Below are positions 8,901 to 14,883 of a stretch of DNA of 23,216 nt, piece by piece. The position numbers and the translations under genes are program-made. This DNA is from G039029935 sp039029935. GTDB taxonomy: Bacteria > Chloroflexota > Anaerolineae > Caldilineales > Caldilineaceae. Position 1 is the stretch's first letter. Each line of letters begins with the position of its first letter. The stretch covers positions 1 to 23,216 of the forward strand of contig JBCCFC010000028.1 of assembly GCA_039029935.1 (NCBI GenBank), in the 5' to 3' direction. A model generated the notes under the pieces. That model worked only from the letters and a program-made list of their open reading frames with translations, did not search any database and was not told where the DNA came from.

Positions 8901-9714
8901 CGCCGCCTTGTGCGCGATACCGCCATAACCCGTTTTGTGTCCCCACAAATATATCAGGCATTAACTGATGAGAGGAGTCTAAAATGGCATGGACGGCAAT
9001 GTCACCCAATTCCTCAACCAACATTGGTTCTCTGTCCAAACGTGCGATGTCGCCTGTGTTTGCGCCCTGCATAGACCATTTTAATAGACCCTTTTGTGTA
9101 CCAATCCACAGACCATCATCCATCTCTTGCAGCGTGATAATTTGGGAGGCAACACTTAACACATTCGCCCATCGTTGTCCATCCCAAAAGGCGATATGAC
9201 CTCTGTCTGTGCCAGCCCAAATTGTACCAGGTGTTCGCCCTTCGACCAGCGTCACCACCACACCGCTTGGGACATAATATTTATTCTCTGGGATATTCTT
9301 TAACTCGTCAATGCTTGGATAAGACATCCACACACCATTAAAGCGGCTGATGCCTGTCGCTGTACCCACCCAGATTTCATCGTCTACGACCAGCAATGAC
9401 CAGACATTATTGGAGGTTAATCCATTTTGTTCACGGTTAAAGAGTGTCCACAAGGGTGGCTCTTGAATTGAAAGTGCCTGTGCTGGTTTGGCAATAAATC
9501 CACAGGTCGATAAGCCTGTATAGATGAGACAAAATAGTAGGAAAAGAGCGAACTTTCGCCACATATCCGTATTTTCACGCACAGGTGCAACGGCGACCTG
9601 CACGATACCCTTCACGCCGTTTTCTTTACGGCCGTGATATTTTTGGCTGTACTTTTGACTGTATCTTTGATTATTCTGTGCTTGATGTAGCTGCGATGTC
9701 TTCACAAAAATCAT
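5962..9714 (-). CDS. Membrane sensor with Reg_prop beta-propeller outside and P-loop ATPase inside
   Basis: 1250 residues. A hydrophobic segment at about 53-72 ending AKPAQA looks like a signal peptide or anchor. Many Reg_prop propeller repeats follow (about 88-720), with motifs such as GLTSNNVWSL, IWVGTATGI and SIWFGTHVGV. Next comes a Y_Y_Y-like beta domain (about 740-830). One transmembrane helix lies at about 838-864, followed by basic residues (QKRRK). The cytoplasmic part begins NPYISGEPVR (about 881) and has Walker A GERRIGKTT (about 917-925) and Walker B LRLILLLDEMD (about 1026-1036). In known Reg_prop sensors the inner part is usually a histidine kinase; here it is an ATPase. Translation may start at ATG 9714 (weak TAGGA SD) or at Met51 (9564), which would put the signal peptide at the N-terminus. 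It overlaps the paralogous ATPase gene downstream. Confidence 0.88.
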   Translation of the reverse strand: MIFVKTSQLHQAQNNQRYSQKYSQKYHGRKENGVKGIVQVAVAPVRENTDMWRKFALFLLFCLIYTGLSTCGFIAKPAQALSIQEPPLWTLFNREQNGLTSNNVWSLLVVDDEIWVGTATGISRFNGVWMSYPSIDELKNIPENKYYVPSGVVVTLVEGRTPGTIWAGTDRGHIAFWDGQRWANVLSVASQIITLQEMDDGLWIGTQKGLLKWSMQGANTGDIARLDREPMLVEELGDIAVHAILDSSHQLMPDIFVGTQNGLWRYRAQGGDEPEWSLVDTTTLPNPTITSLWEEESGRLWVGTPSSLHWRYPIDTAWFDLEVRDRHDEPVLIQTLAGDNQGGVWVGTDGGGARKFVDGGHVTIDAARPLEGGRRGLTSSLVRDIAIDKDGSIWFGTHVGVFRYQERVWINDFQSGEQFSININATNDMLIDHQDTLWVATAGAGIRRKSSPLVRGEVIYNTQNSRLPDDGVLTLTQDHEKGIWAGTMNGVARFANNRWTIPVHMRFLPHPVVTRLLADGDTLWIGTENGLVTYNIRHGELTTLEEFGGQIIEALVMDSYGRVWVGTDQSGVWINTNGGDGSKGSEVEWINQNASHLEGSLPGNYIVLGGLTADPTESGHMWAIVSGYGLYRWDGTQWHEGDPDHRLPNHFLYTLFSSPVDKSIWIGSEGGATRYDGQSWQTFSSNDGLQSSAIYAFARAADGGYWFGGNEGLSYYQPERTAPWISAELLTTGDENGGLFVGEPLLFEVTVGDLQTSEDALRVFYRVVEEGTSETAGSSTWTELIGNRLEWTFGTIGEHRIEFQVRDMAFNYSEVSVQPITMTEPPVLITVPILGQVEYSAVLTLVILFVITTLIGVATYVSLLMLQKRRKAIEALHRGYNPYISGEPVREADMFYARHSVLRQIIDTLHHNSIMIYGERRIGKTTLLYQLAHRLSTVDDTEYWFAPLYIDLEGTKQENFFHFLIEEIVLGLSSLTKEDEGFVDTLQKLNYLKTESNQYTDRHFNRDLRRVISALTEYGERTFAGRDLRLILLLDEMDVISQYDHLVQQQLRRIFMRDFAATMGAVVAGIQISREWERIESPWYNLFNEIEVEPFGDADALELLTEPVKDYYTYDEAVTDFIIKHSHGRPFRVQQYGLIAVNQMLKAKRRQVLLEDAEYAHQVILHSQNHNHINEGLDNDELNKAIIQTELNQALGHVLVETKHQPRYQPAKELLGQLPLNRQQQNSQTRNQEARNQRVGTTYKEVPGHA
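5978..5985 (-). promoter_or_regulatory. Strong ribosome binding site inside the end of the sensor gene
   Basis: AAGGAGGT on the minus strand sits 8 nt before the ATG at 5969 and within the last codons of the upstream gene. It fixes the start of the 523-residue ATPase and supports coupled translation. Confidence 0.85.
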
Positions 9715-10486
9715 CCATTCCTATCTCAAAACCTTCAAACACTTCCCTGTTCTGTCTGTTAGGTTGGTAAGTTTTCGAGATACTCCATACGATAAAAATT
9801 GAATGCTTCATGATCCCTCTGTAAGGGAAATGAAACAAATAATATCGGTATGCAGTGAAATATCGACTTAATCCGTATAAATATGGTTAAAATCTACATA
9901 TTCGCTGCACACCTTACAGTTCTGTCTAGCCATAATCATAATTACGAATACCTATCTTGTAAACGGTACAAAGGTACTAGAGATTTTTGAGTCATTTGTT
10001 GGTATCCTGAAATGGAGCAGCAAATGGGTCAATTGACGGGGAGTCTTAGAACAACTTTCAGTCTGATTTTACAAAGACTCATTGAGAGAAATGGCAGCCT
10101 TGGAACAGCTAACCATGACTCTATGTAGAGATACATCTGCTCCGATACTATGGGACCGTAGGACAGTCACATAGTATCTAATGAAGACAGAACAATTTTT
10201 AGAAGTAGAACAATTTGCAGTGACAGTTTATTGGAAGTGGACTGTGGCTGTATCAACAAGGAAGTGAGACAACCGATTACGGTTCATCTTAATCCAATAG
10301 TTGATTGAAATAATTTAGATAAACACGCTGTAAGCACCAAAGTTGAACACAATTATTTGGCTGCTGACTTATCTGGAGATCATGTTTTATGCATGAATTG
10401 TCTCTGGCTGGCTTTGTGTTGCCTATTTTTCTGTCAAACTGGATGACAACGACTGTAATTTGTTGTTATGAAGTGAGGAAGTACAA
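9715..10486. other. 772-bp intergenic region between divergent genes, no gene seen
   Basis: No convincing coding frame is present on either strand. The region must hold the promoters for the leftward sensor gene and the rightward LysM gene, but I find no box pair good enough to call. It contains a 9-bp inverted repeat (10144-10178) followed by two copies of AGAACAATTT (10189-10198 and 10207-10216), start to start 18 bp apart. A decayed gene cannot be ruled out. Confidence 0.6.
10144..10178. repeat. 9-bp inverted repeat in the intergenic region
   Basis: GATACTATG (10144-10152) and CATAGTATC (10170-10178) are perfect reverse complements separated by 17 bp. It could be an operator or a weak hairpin. 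The direct repeats just to its right make a regulatory cluster possible. Confidence 0.45.
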
Positions 10487-11500
10487 ATGAAGCAGAACAG
10501 TAATTTAATCGCAACAGCGACAACAAGCGAAAATCCTTTTGGCCGTACATACAAATATTTGTTGTTTGCACTGGCCCTCATCATCGTCAAAATTCTTTTG
10601 TTGACGTTGCCGATCTTTGTCATGCCCGTCCATGCACAGACCTCATACACGGTCAAAGCCGGAGACAACTTGACAACCATCGCTCGACGCTATAAAGTCA
10701 CCATTGGCTCCATCAAGCAAGCCAACAGTTTGTATAGCGATGTGATTCGTGTGGGCCAAGTTTTGGTGATTCCTGGTGCATCATCGTCAACCAGCACATC
10801 AAATGTAAGTGCATCAAATGCGAGTGCATCGAGTGCAACTACATCATCAAGCAATACAAGCGCAAGCACAACAAGAGCGCCCGCAGTCAAGACGCCGACA
10901 CCTGTGGCAACCCGTCGAACATCAAGTACGACCAATACGCAAAGTAGCAGTACGCGTACACAGACAGGTACATCTAGCACATCAACATCTAGCACATCAA
11001 CATCTAACACATCAACATCTAACACATCAACATCTAACACATCAACATCTAACACATCAACATCTAACACATCAACATCTAACACATCAACATCGCTCAG
11101 TACAGGTAGTGGGTGTACAGGCTCGACCTATATTGTCAAGGCTGGTGATACACTCTATGACATTTCGGTTCGTTCACCCATGGCAACCATCAACACGATT
11201 AAACGTTGCAACGGCTTGACGGCTGATTGGATTCGAGCTGGACAGACATTGGTGATTCCTGGTGGCGTACAGGCCAAGAAAGAGCGACCTGCCTCTCGTC
11301 GTACACCAGTCCGCGAACGCGTTGTCACCATCGTGACACCAGAGTCAGCATCAACACAATCCTCATTAGCGTCGATTGACGACGATGAACCAAGCAAAGA
11401 TGAGCCAACAGCAACGGCCACTGCTACCCCAACTCGCAAATTCTCCAGACCAATGAACACAGCAACACCTACGGCGACGGCTACTGCAATCAAGAAATAA
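10487..11500 (+). CDS. Secreted or membrane-anchored protein with two LysM domains and a Ser/Thr repeat linker
   Basis: 337 residues. A hydrophobic N-terminal stretch (about 23-46) ends in PVHAQ, fitting a signal peptide with cleavage near residue 50, so the protein acts outside the cytoplasm. LysM 1 (about 53-97; SYTVKAGDNLTTIARRY to VLVIPG) and LysM 2 (about 213-260; TYIVKAGDTLYDI to TLVIPGG) should bind peptidoglycan or related GlcNAc polymers. Between them is a long Ser/Thr/Asn/Ala linker with eight 5-residue repeats. After LysM 2 comes a basic patch (KKERPASRR) and a Thr/Ala/Pro tail. No catalytic domain is seen. SD GAGG lies 8 nt before the ATG. It is a single-gene unit closed by hairpins at 11584 and 11644. 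The linker is probably glycosylated or extended, by analogy with other Ser/Thr linkers. Confidence 0.93.
   Translation: MKQNSNLIATATTSENPFGRTYKYLLFALALIIVKILLLTLPIFVMPVHAQTSYTVKAGDNLTTIARRYKVTIGSIKQANSLYSDVIRVGQVLVIPGASSSTSTSNVSASNASASSATTSSSNTSASTTRAPAVKTPTPVATRRTSSTTNTQSSSTRTQTGTSSTSTSSTSTSNTSTSNTSTSNTSTSNTSTSNTSTSNTSTSLSTGSGCTGSTYIVKAGDTLYDISVRSPMATINTIKRCNGLTADWIRAGQTLVIPGGVQAKKERPASRRTPVRERVVTIVTPESASTQSSLASIDDDEPSKDEPTATATATPTRKFSRPMNTATPTATATAIKK
10976..11095. repeat. 15-bp tandem repeat, 8 copies, in the LysM linker
   Basis: The unit ARCACATCAACATCT is repeated eight times: the first two copies have G at position 2 and the rest A, and the last copy ends in G. It encodes Ser/Asn-Thr-Ser-Thr-Ser. 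The near identity of the copies points to recent slippage or unequal exchange. Confidence 0.96.
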
Positions 11501-11583
11501 TTCAAATAGGTTTGGTGGAAATGGGGTTACAAGAAAATATGATGGATGCTGATTTCATTAATGGTACAATGATGTGCGGCGAG

Positions 11584-11614
11584 ATAAAGCATGGGTTCAG
11601 TTCCCATGCTTTAT
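11584..11614 (+). terminator. Perfect 12-bp hairpin downstream of the LysM gene
   Basis: Arms 11584-11595 and 11603-11614 are perfectly complementary with a 7-nt loop, 83 bp past the LysM stop codon. The T-rich part lies inside the stem end (CTTTAT) rather than in a free T-run, so termination strength is uncertain. Confidence 0.5.
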
Positions 11615-11643
11615 ACCAAAAATGGGTTAATGCTCTTAATCAA

Positions 11644-11669
11644 AAAAGCTAGTCAAAAGACTAGCTTTT
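11644..11669. terminator. Bidirectional intrinsic terminator between convergent genes
   Basis: An 11-bp stem (11644-11654 with 11659-11669) has an AAAA loop. Its core GCTAGTC/GACTAGC is flanked by A and T runs on both sides, giving a T-run on either strand. It lies between the rightward LysM gene and the leftward oxidoreductase gene. Confidence 0.8.
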
Positions 11670-11708
11670 CTGCTTTTCTGTGAATGGTTTTGTTTTTGAC
11701 GGAGATGA

Positions 11709-12725
11709 TTACTTTTTCACAGTCACCTTTGCCCCCCCAGAATCTAGACTCTCTTGTGCTGCCGCCAGCACCTTCACAACGTTTAATCCATTTTGCCCAT
11801 CCGCATGTGGCTTTTTGCCGTTTTGGATAGACTGAATAAAATCGAGGCATTCTTCACGTAACGGCTCACGCATCTCTAAACGCGGAATCAAAATATCACC
11901 ACTGTGGATTTTGTATTGAAACTCGCCATACACAGGGTCGCCTTTGCGATAGACGCCTTTGTCGTAGATGCGCACCTTGCCTTCGGAACTCACATCATCA
12001 TAGACCACCATTTTGTGGCTACCAACGACGGTTAGTTCACGGGTCTTGCTGGGGTCAAGCCAACTTGCATGAACATGACAGAGCGGCCCGCTGGCAAAAT
12101 GGAGCGTCATAAAAATCACATCTTCAACTTGACCACTCAGATACTTCGCCCCTTGGCAACTCACGGCTTCGGGCATTTCATCCAACAGATAGAGCGCAAT
12201 CGAAATATCATGCGGCGCAATGCTCCACAATGCATTGATGTCGCTCTGCACACGACCCAAGTTGACACGACGGCTGTAGAGATAGTAGACATCGCCCAAA
12301 TCGCCGTTATCCAACACCTGCTTGATGTAGCGCACGGCAGGATTGTACTCAAACACATGGCCGACCATCAACACGCGGTTGACTTCATCGGCTAAAGCAA
12401 CCAATTCCTGTGCCTCATCCAACGCCATCGCCAACGGTTTTTCCACAAAAACATGTTTACCTGCCTCCAACGCTCGCTTGGCAAACGGATGATGCGTCCG
12501 TGCTGGTGTAGCGACGACGATAGCCTCAATCGAGGCATCTTCGAGGACGCTTTCATAGGAATCAGTGGTGGCGCAGTCATAGAGTTGCTCTGCTTTGGCG
12601 CGAGCATTGGCGTCGAGGTCTACTAGGCAGGCGAAGTCCGCATCAGGGATTTGGTAGAAATTGCGGGCGAGGTTGGGTCCCCAGTAGCCGTAGCCGATTT
12701 GAGCGAGTTTGATGGATTGTTTCAT
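11709..12725 (-). CDS. Gfo/Idh/MocA family NAD(P)-dependent oxidoreductase
   Basis: 338 residues. The Rossmann nucleotide-binding motif GYGYWG is at 11-16, and the family lysine motif EKP is at 95-97. The active-site region PHDISI follows with His172. The blocks VGHVFEYNPAVRYIK and NALWSIAPHD resemble the subgroup that includes UDP-N-acetyl-hexosamine and nucleotide-sugar 3-dehydrogenases, so the substrate may be a nucleotide sugar; this is inference. Start ATG 12725 has SD AAAGGA 7 nt upstream. It follows the ATPase/nuclease-like gene on the same strand after a 140-bp gap that holds the multi-hairpin element. Cytoplasmic; no oligosaccharide synthesis genes are near. Confidence 0.92.
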   Translation of the reverse strand: MKQSIKLAQIGYGYWGPNLARNFYQIPDADFACLVDLDANARAKAEQLYDCATTDSYESVLEDASIEAIVVATPARTHHPFAKRALEAGKHVFVEKPLAMALDEAQELVALADEVNRVLMVGHVFEYNPAVRYIKQVLDNGDLGDVYYLYSRRVNLGRVQSDINALWSIAPHDISIALYLLDEMPEAVSCQGAKYLSGQVEDVIFMTLHFASGPLCHVHASWLDPSKTRELTVVGSHKMVVYDDVSSEGKVRIYDKGVYRKGDPVYGEFQYKIHSGDILIPRLEMREPLREECLDFIQSIQNGKKPHADGQNGLNVVKVLAAAQESLDSGGAKVTVKK

Positions 12726-12726
12726 C

Positions 12727-12746
12727 GTTGTTCCTTTGCGTGTTTG
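12727..12746 (-). repeat. 20-bp leader repeat, copy 1 (at the oxidoreductase start)
   Basis: The 20 bp immediately upstream of the Gfo/Idh ATG, including its SD, are identical to 14459-14478. Here the repeat supplies the ribosome binding site. Confidence 0.85.
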
Positions 12747-12757
12747 CGTATGAGTAC

Positions 12758-12851
12758 CACCGAATGCAATTCGGTGTCTATCACAGGAAGCATACTGAAG
12801 TATGCTGTATCACATTCAGTGCAACCTGTTTCAACGGGTTTTCTGTGATAG
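12758..12851. repeat. Compact multi-hairpin element, cloverleaf-like
   Basis: A 9-bp closing stem (12778-12786 with 12843-12851) encloses several hairpins. One is a 7-bp stem with TGAA loop (12789-12795 with 12800-12806). One is a small 3-bp arm near 12810-12822. One is a 7-bp stem with one G-T pair near 12824-12841. Next to it stands an 8-bp hairpin with a 3-nt loop (12758-12765 with 12769-12776). The arms carry TGAA or TTCA loops. It sits in the 5' leader of the oxidoreductase gene. It lacks tRNA signatures. It may be a MITE or REP-like element or a structured leader RNA. Confidence 0.65.
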
Positions 12852-12865
12852 CATGGGATTAGACC

Positions 12866-14407
12866 TCAGTCTTCTACAGGTGCTTTCTGGTCACTCGGAC
12901 GTTCAAACTTTACCCGTACAATCAACGTAATGATCCGTTTGCCCTTGACTGTCTCATCAAAATCAAGCGTGTCATCCTCATCATGCTGATTACTAAAGAC
13001 TACATAATACCCCTCATCCAACTGCTCAGAATCGAGATACTCTGCCAGTTGATATTTGCCATTTTTGAAGTAGGTGTCGTTGGTATAGATTTTGGTTTCA
13101 ATGATATATTTTTTGTTATGGTAACGGATAAAGATATCAGTTCGTCCACGACCGCTCGGTACTTCAACCTGTGTGTCGCCACCTAATCCTTGAATAGCAA
13201 AGTTGATAAAGCCATCGAGTGAATAATGCCAAGCCCCCTCTTTGAGTTGTTTGGTGTCAAATGCACGAAAGCCGCGACGACGCACGTAGTCGCGGTATTT
13301 GCGTAGCATGGCTTGAATGTTTAGCCCAGTATCCGTGACATAGGCAGCGAGACTCTCTTGCCTAGTGTAATAATGATACGTTTCTCCGTTGATGGGTGGA
13401 CGAAACGCTGTAATCAAACACTTACTGTACAGCGGGACAGGGATATCAACCACGCCACTCGCATTGTAAATCACACCATGTGCTTTGAGATAGGATATAG
13501 TCGGTGTGTGTACGCTAAACGGAATCGGTGCATCGCCAAAAAGCACACGTAGCATGAAATCCTGTTTCTCTCTCGCCTTTTGGACAATATTCAGAATATT
13601 TTTATCCGACCGTTCTGTCACAAAATGCTTGAGGGTGTTGTAAAAATCAGCCATCGTAATAGACTGTTCACGGTCTGGTTTTGCTTTAACCAGATGGTCA
13701 CAGAGCGCACAGGTTAATCCGGGTTGCCCTTGTGTATTGTCAAAGATGGCCTGGATAACATCCGCTTCAAAGACCTGTCCTGACTCTTGAATATATTGAT
13801 GAATGAGTTCGTTGGTCTCCTGAAAGGTGAAATAGGAAATTTCTAATTCATCCGATACATTGAAGGGTGACGATGATGAACCTGAGACAATTAGCTCAGA
13901 TAAAGTGCTGACGCCGACAAGGAGCACTGAATGCAAGGCATAAAATTGTTTGCGATGGTAGATTTTACGAAACGAGTGTAGAACTTCACCCATCACATCG
14001 TCAGGAATATCTTCAAACTCATCAATGACCAGCACGATTTTTTTTGATAGAAGTACTGGCTCTCTGAAAAAATCCTGCAAATCAACATGATCTGTCAGAG
14101 CGGAATCTACCTTGATAGCAAAAAGAGATAGTTCCTCTTTGAGCTCCCTGCCAAATGTCCGATAAAACTTGTCCCGATTGACTGTTTTTAAACTTTCAAA
14201 GCTGACCCAAATCGGGAGATAATCCTGTTGTTTTAGCTCCTCAAACAGGAGTTGAAAATAGGTGGACTTGCCTGCTTGTCTGGGTGCAATAATGGTGAAG
14301 TAGTGGCCGTTATCCACCAATGCTTGACCTGTGGCAACCAGTGCCTCACGCATGATTGTATAATGTCGCTTTGGGTCACAGGGACCGGATGTGTTAAATT
14401 TACGCAT
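12866..14407 (-). CDS. AAA-type ATPase with C-terminal PD-(D/E)XK nuclease-like domain
   Basis: 513 residues. The N-terminal part is an AAA-ATPase-like domain opening with MRKFNTSGPCDPKRHY. Walker A APRQAGKST is at about 41-49 and Walker B KIVLVIDEFED at about 123-133, followed by a sensor region (VLLVGVSTLSEL). The middle (about 215-345) resembles the helical and winged-helix part of AAA_35-like ATPases. The C-terminal domain has the PD-(D/E)XK core: GRTDIFI with Asp424, then the EXK motif Glu437-Thr-Lys439 (IIETKIY), then a downstream Gln453 in KYQLAEYL. This matches the ATPase plus nuclease-fold proteins common in Bacteroidetes, Chloroflexota and cyanobacteria, whose role is unproven and often suspected to be in defence. 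SD AAAGG lies 8 nt before the ATG. It heads a two-gene unit with the oxidoreductase. Confidence 0.87.
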   Translation of the reverse strand: MRKFNTSGPCDPKRHYTIMREALVATGQALVDNGHYFTIIAPRQAGKSTYFQLLFEELKQQDYLPIWVSFESLKTVNRDKFYRTFGRELKEELSLFAIKVDSALTDHVDLQDFFREPVLLSKKIVLVIDEFEDIPDDVMGEVLHSFRKIYHRKQFYALHSVLLVGVSTLSELIVSGSSSSPFNVSDELEISYFTFQETNELIHQYIQESGQVFEADVIQAIFDNTQGQPGLTCALCDHLVKAKPDREQSITMADFYNTLKHFVTERSDKNILNIVQKAREKQDFMLRVLFGDAPIPFSVHTPTISYLKAHGVIYNASGVVDIPVPLYSKCLITAFRPPINGETYHYYTRQESLAAYVTDTGLNIQAMLRKYRDYVRRRGFRAFDTKQLKEGAWHYSLDGFINFAIQGLGGDTQVEVPSGRGRTDIFIRYHNKKYIIETKIYTNDTYFKNGKYQLAEYLDSEQLDEGYYVVFSNQHDEDDTLDFDETVKGKRIITLIVRVKFERPSDQKAPVED

Positions 14408-14419
14408 TGTTTATGTCCT

Positions 14420-14452
14420 TTATCTTCGGCTTTGAGAGCGTTTATGAATCAT
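14420..14452 (-). other. Possible 10-codon leader ORF before the ATPase/nuclease gene
   Basis: On the minus strand ATG 14452 opens a 10-codon frame (MIHKRSQSRR-like, ending TAA at 14420) 12 nt before the start of the ATPase gene. It lies just after the 20-bp repeat carrying an SD (AAAGGAAC). It may be chance. Confidence 0.2.
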
Positions 14453-14458
14453 GTTACA

Positions 14459-14478
14459 GTTGTTCCTTTGCGTGTTTG
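14459..14478 (-). repeat. 20-bp leader repeat, copy 2 (upstream of the ATPase/nuclease gene)
   Basis: Identical over 20 bp to 12727-12746. In this copy the next ATG in transcript order belongs to the tiny leader ORF, not to the ATPase gene, which has its own SD. Confidence 0.85.
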
Positions 14479-14591
14479 TGTACATAATTCACGGCATTCA
14501 TGTGTATATTAAATCATAAGTAGCGAGATTATGCACAACAGGTTGAAGATGTCGAGTCATTTATCTATCTACAAATTGATGAGGTGGTAGG

Positions 14592-14741
14592 ATGAAATTA
14601 CAAGTGGTTATTCACGATGCTGAGGAAGGTGGATATTGGGCAGAAGTGCCTGCCATTGAGGGCAGTGCTACACAAGGCGATACATTTGAGGAATTGCTTG
14701 AGAATATCTATGAAGCGATTGAGGCATGTTTATTACTATAA
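14592..14741 (+). CDS. Short HicB-like antitoxin-family protein
   Basis: 49 residues, starting MKLQVVIHDAEEGGYWAEVP. The fold signature of the HicB N-terminal (partial RNase H-like) domain is present: an initial beta strand, the EEGGYWAEVPAIEG turn, and GDTFEELLENIYEAIEACL. Family members usually run on to 65-140 residues, often with a DNA-binding HTH or RHH tail; that is absent, so this is either a minimal stand-alone form or a truncated one. SD GAGGT lies 6 nt before the ATG. No HicA-like double-stranded RNA-binding toxin frame is visible on either side. It stands alone between the leftward ATPase gene and the convergent STAND gene. Confidence 0.75.
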   Translation: MKLQVVIHDAEEGGYWAEVPAIEGSATQGDTFEELLENIYEAIEACLLL

Positions 14742-14883
14742 TAGATTGATTCTGGATTGATGTTGGGATTTGACTGTTATAGACGGCAAATGAGCGAGAA
14801 TTTTCTCGTGTGCTGCGGTTGCGTGTTGCGAATTGGCTGTTATGACATACATCACAAAATCACTGTTAATGACTACCAATTAC

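Noticed and set aside
10033..10062. TTGACG box considered as a promoter for the LysM gene
   Set aside because: There is no acceptable -10 box at 16-18 bp and it lies over 400 bp upstream.
10423..10680. Minus-strand 85-residue frame over the LysM start
   Set aside because: Antisense to the signal peptide region of the LysM gene, without SD or family features.
10690..11085. Minus-strand frame with LDVDV repeats
   Set aside because: It is the antisense of the 15-bp Ser/Thr repeat in the LysM gene.
10976..11095. Regular repeat considered as a CRISPR array
   Set aside because: Units are 15 bp head to tail with no spacers, and they are in frame within a gene.
12778..12851. 74-nt cloverleaf considered as a tRNA
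   Set aside because: It has no T-loop consensus, no proper anticodon arm and no 7-bp acceptor with a tRNA end; arm lengths do not fit.
14524..14595. Open stretch ending in an ATGA overlap with the HicB start
   Set aside because: It has only 23 codons after a stop and no start codon; too short to call a gene, kept as a hint only.
14795..14808. Short palindrome between the HicB and STAND genes considered as a terminator
   Set aside because: The stem is only 5-6 bp and there is no T-run on either strand.
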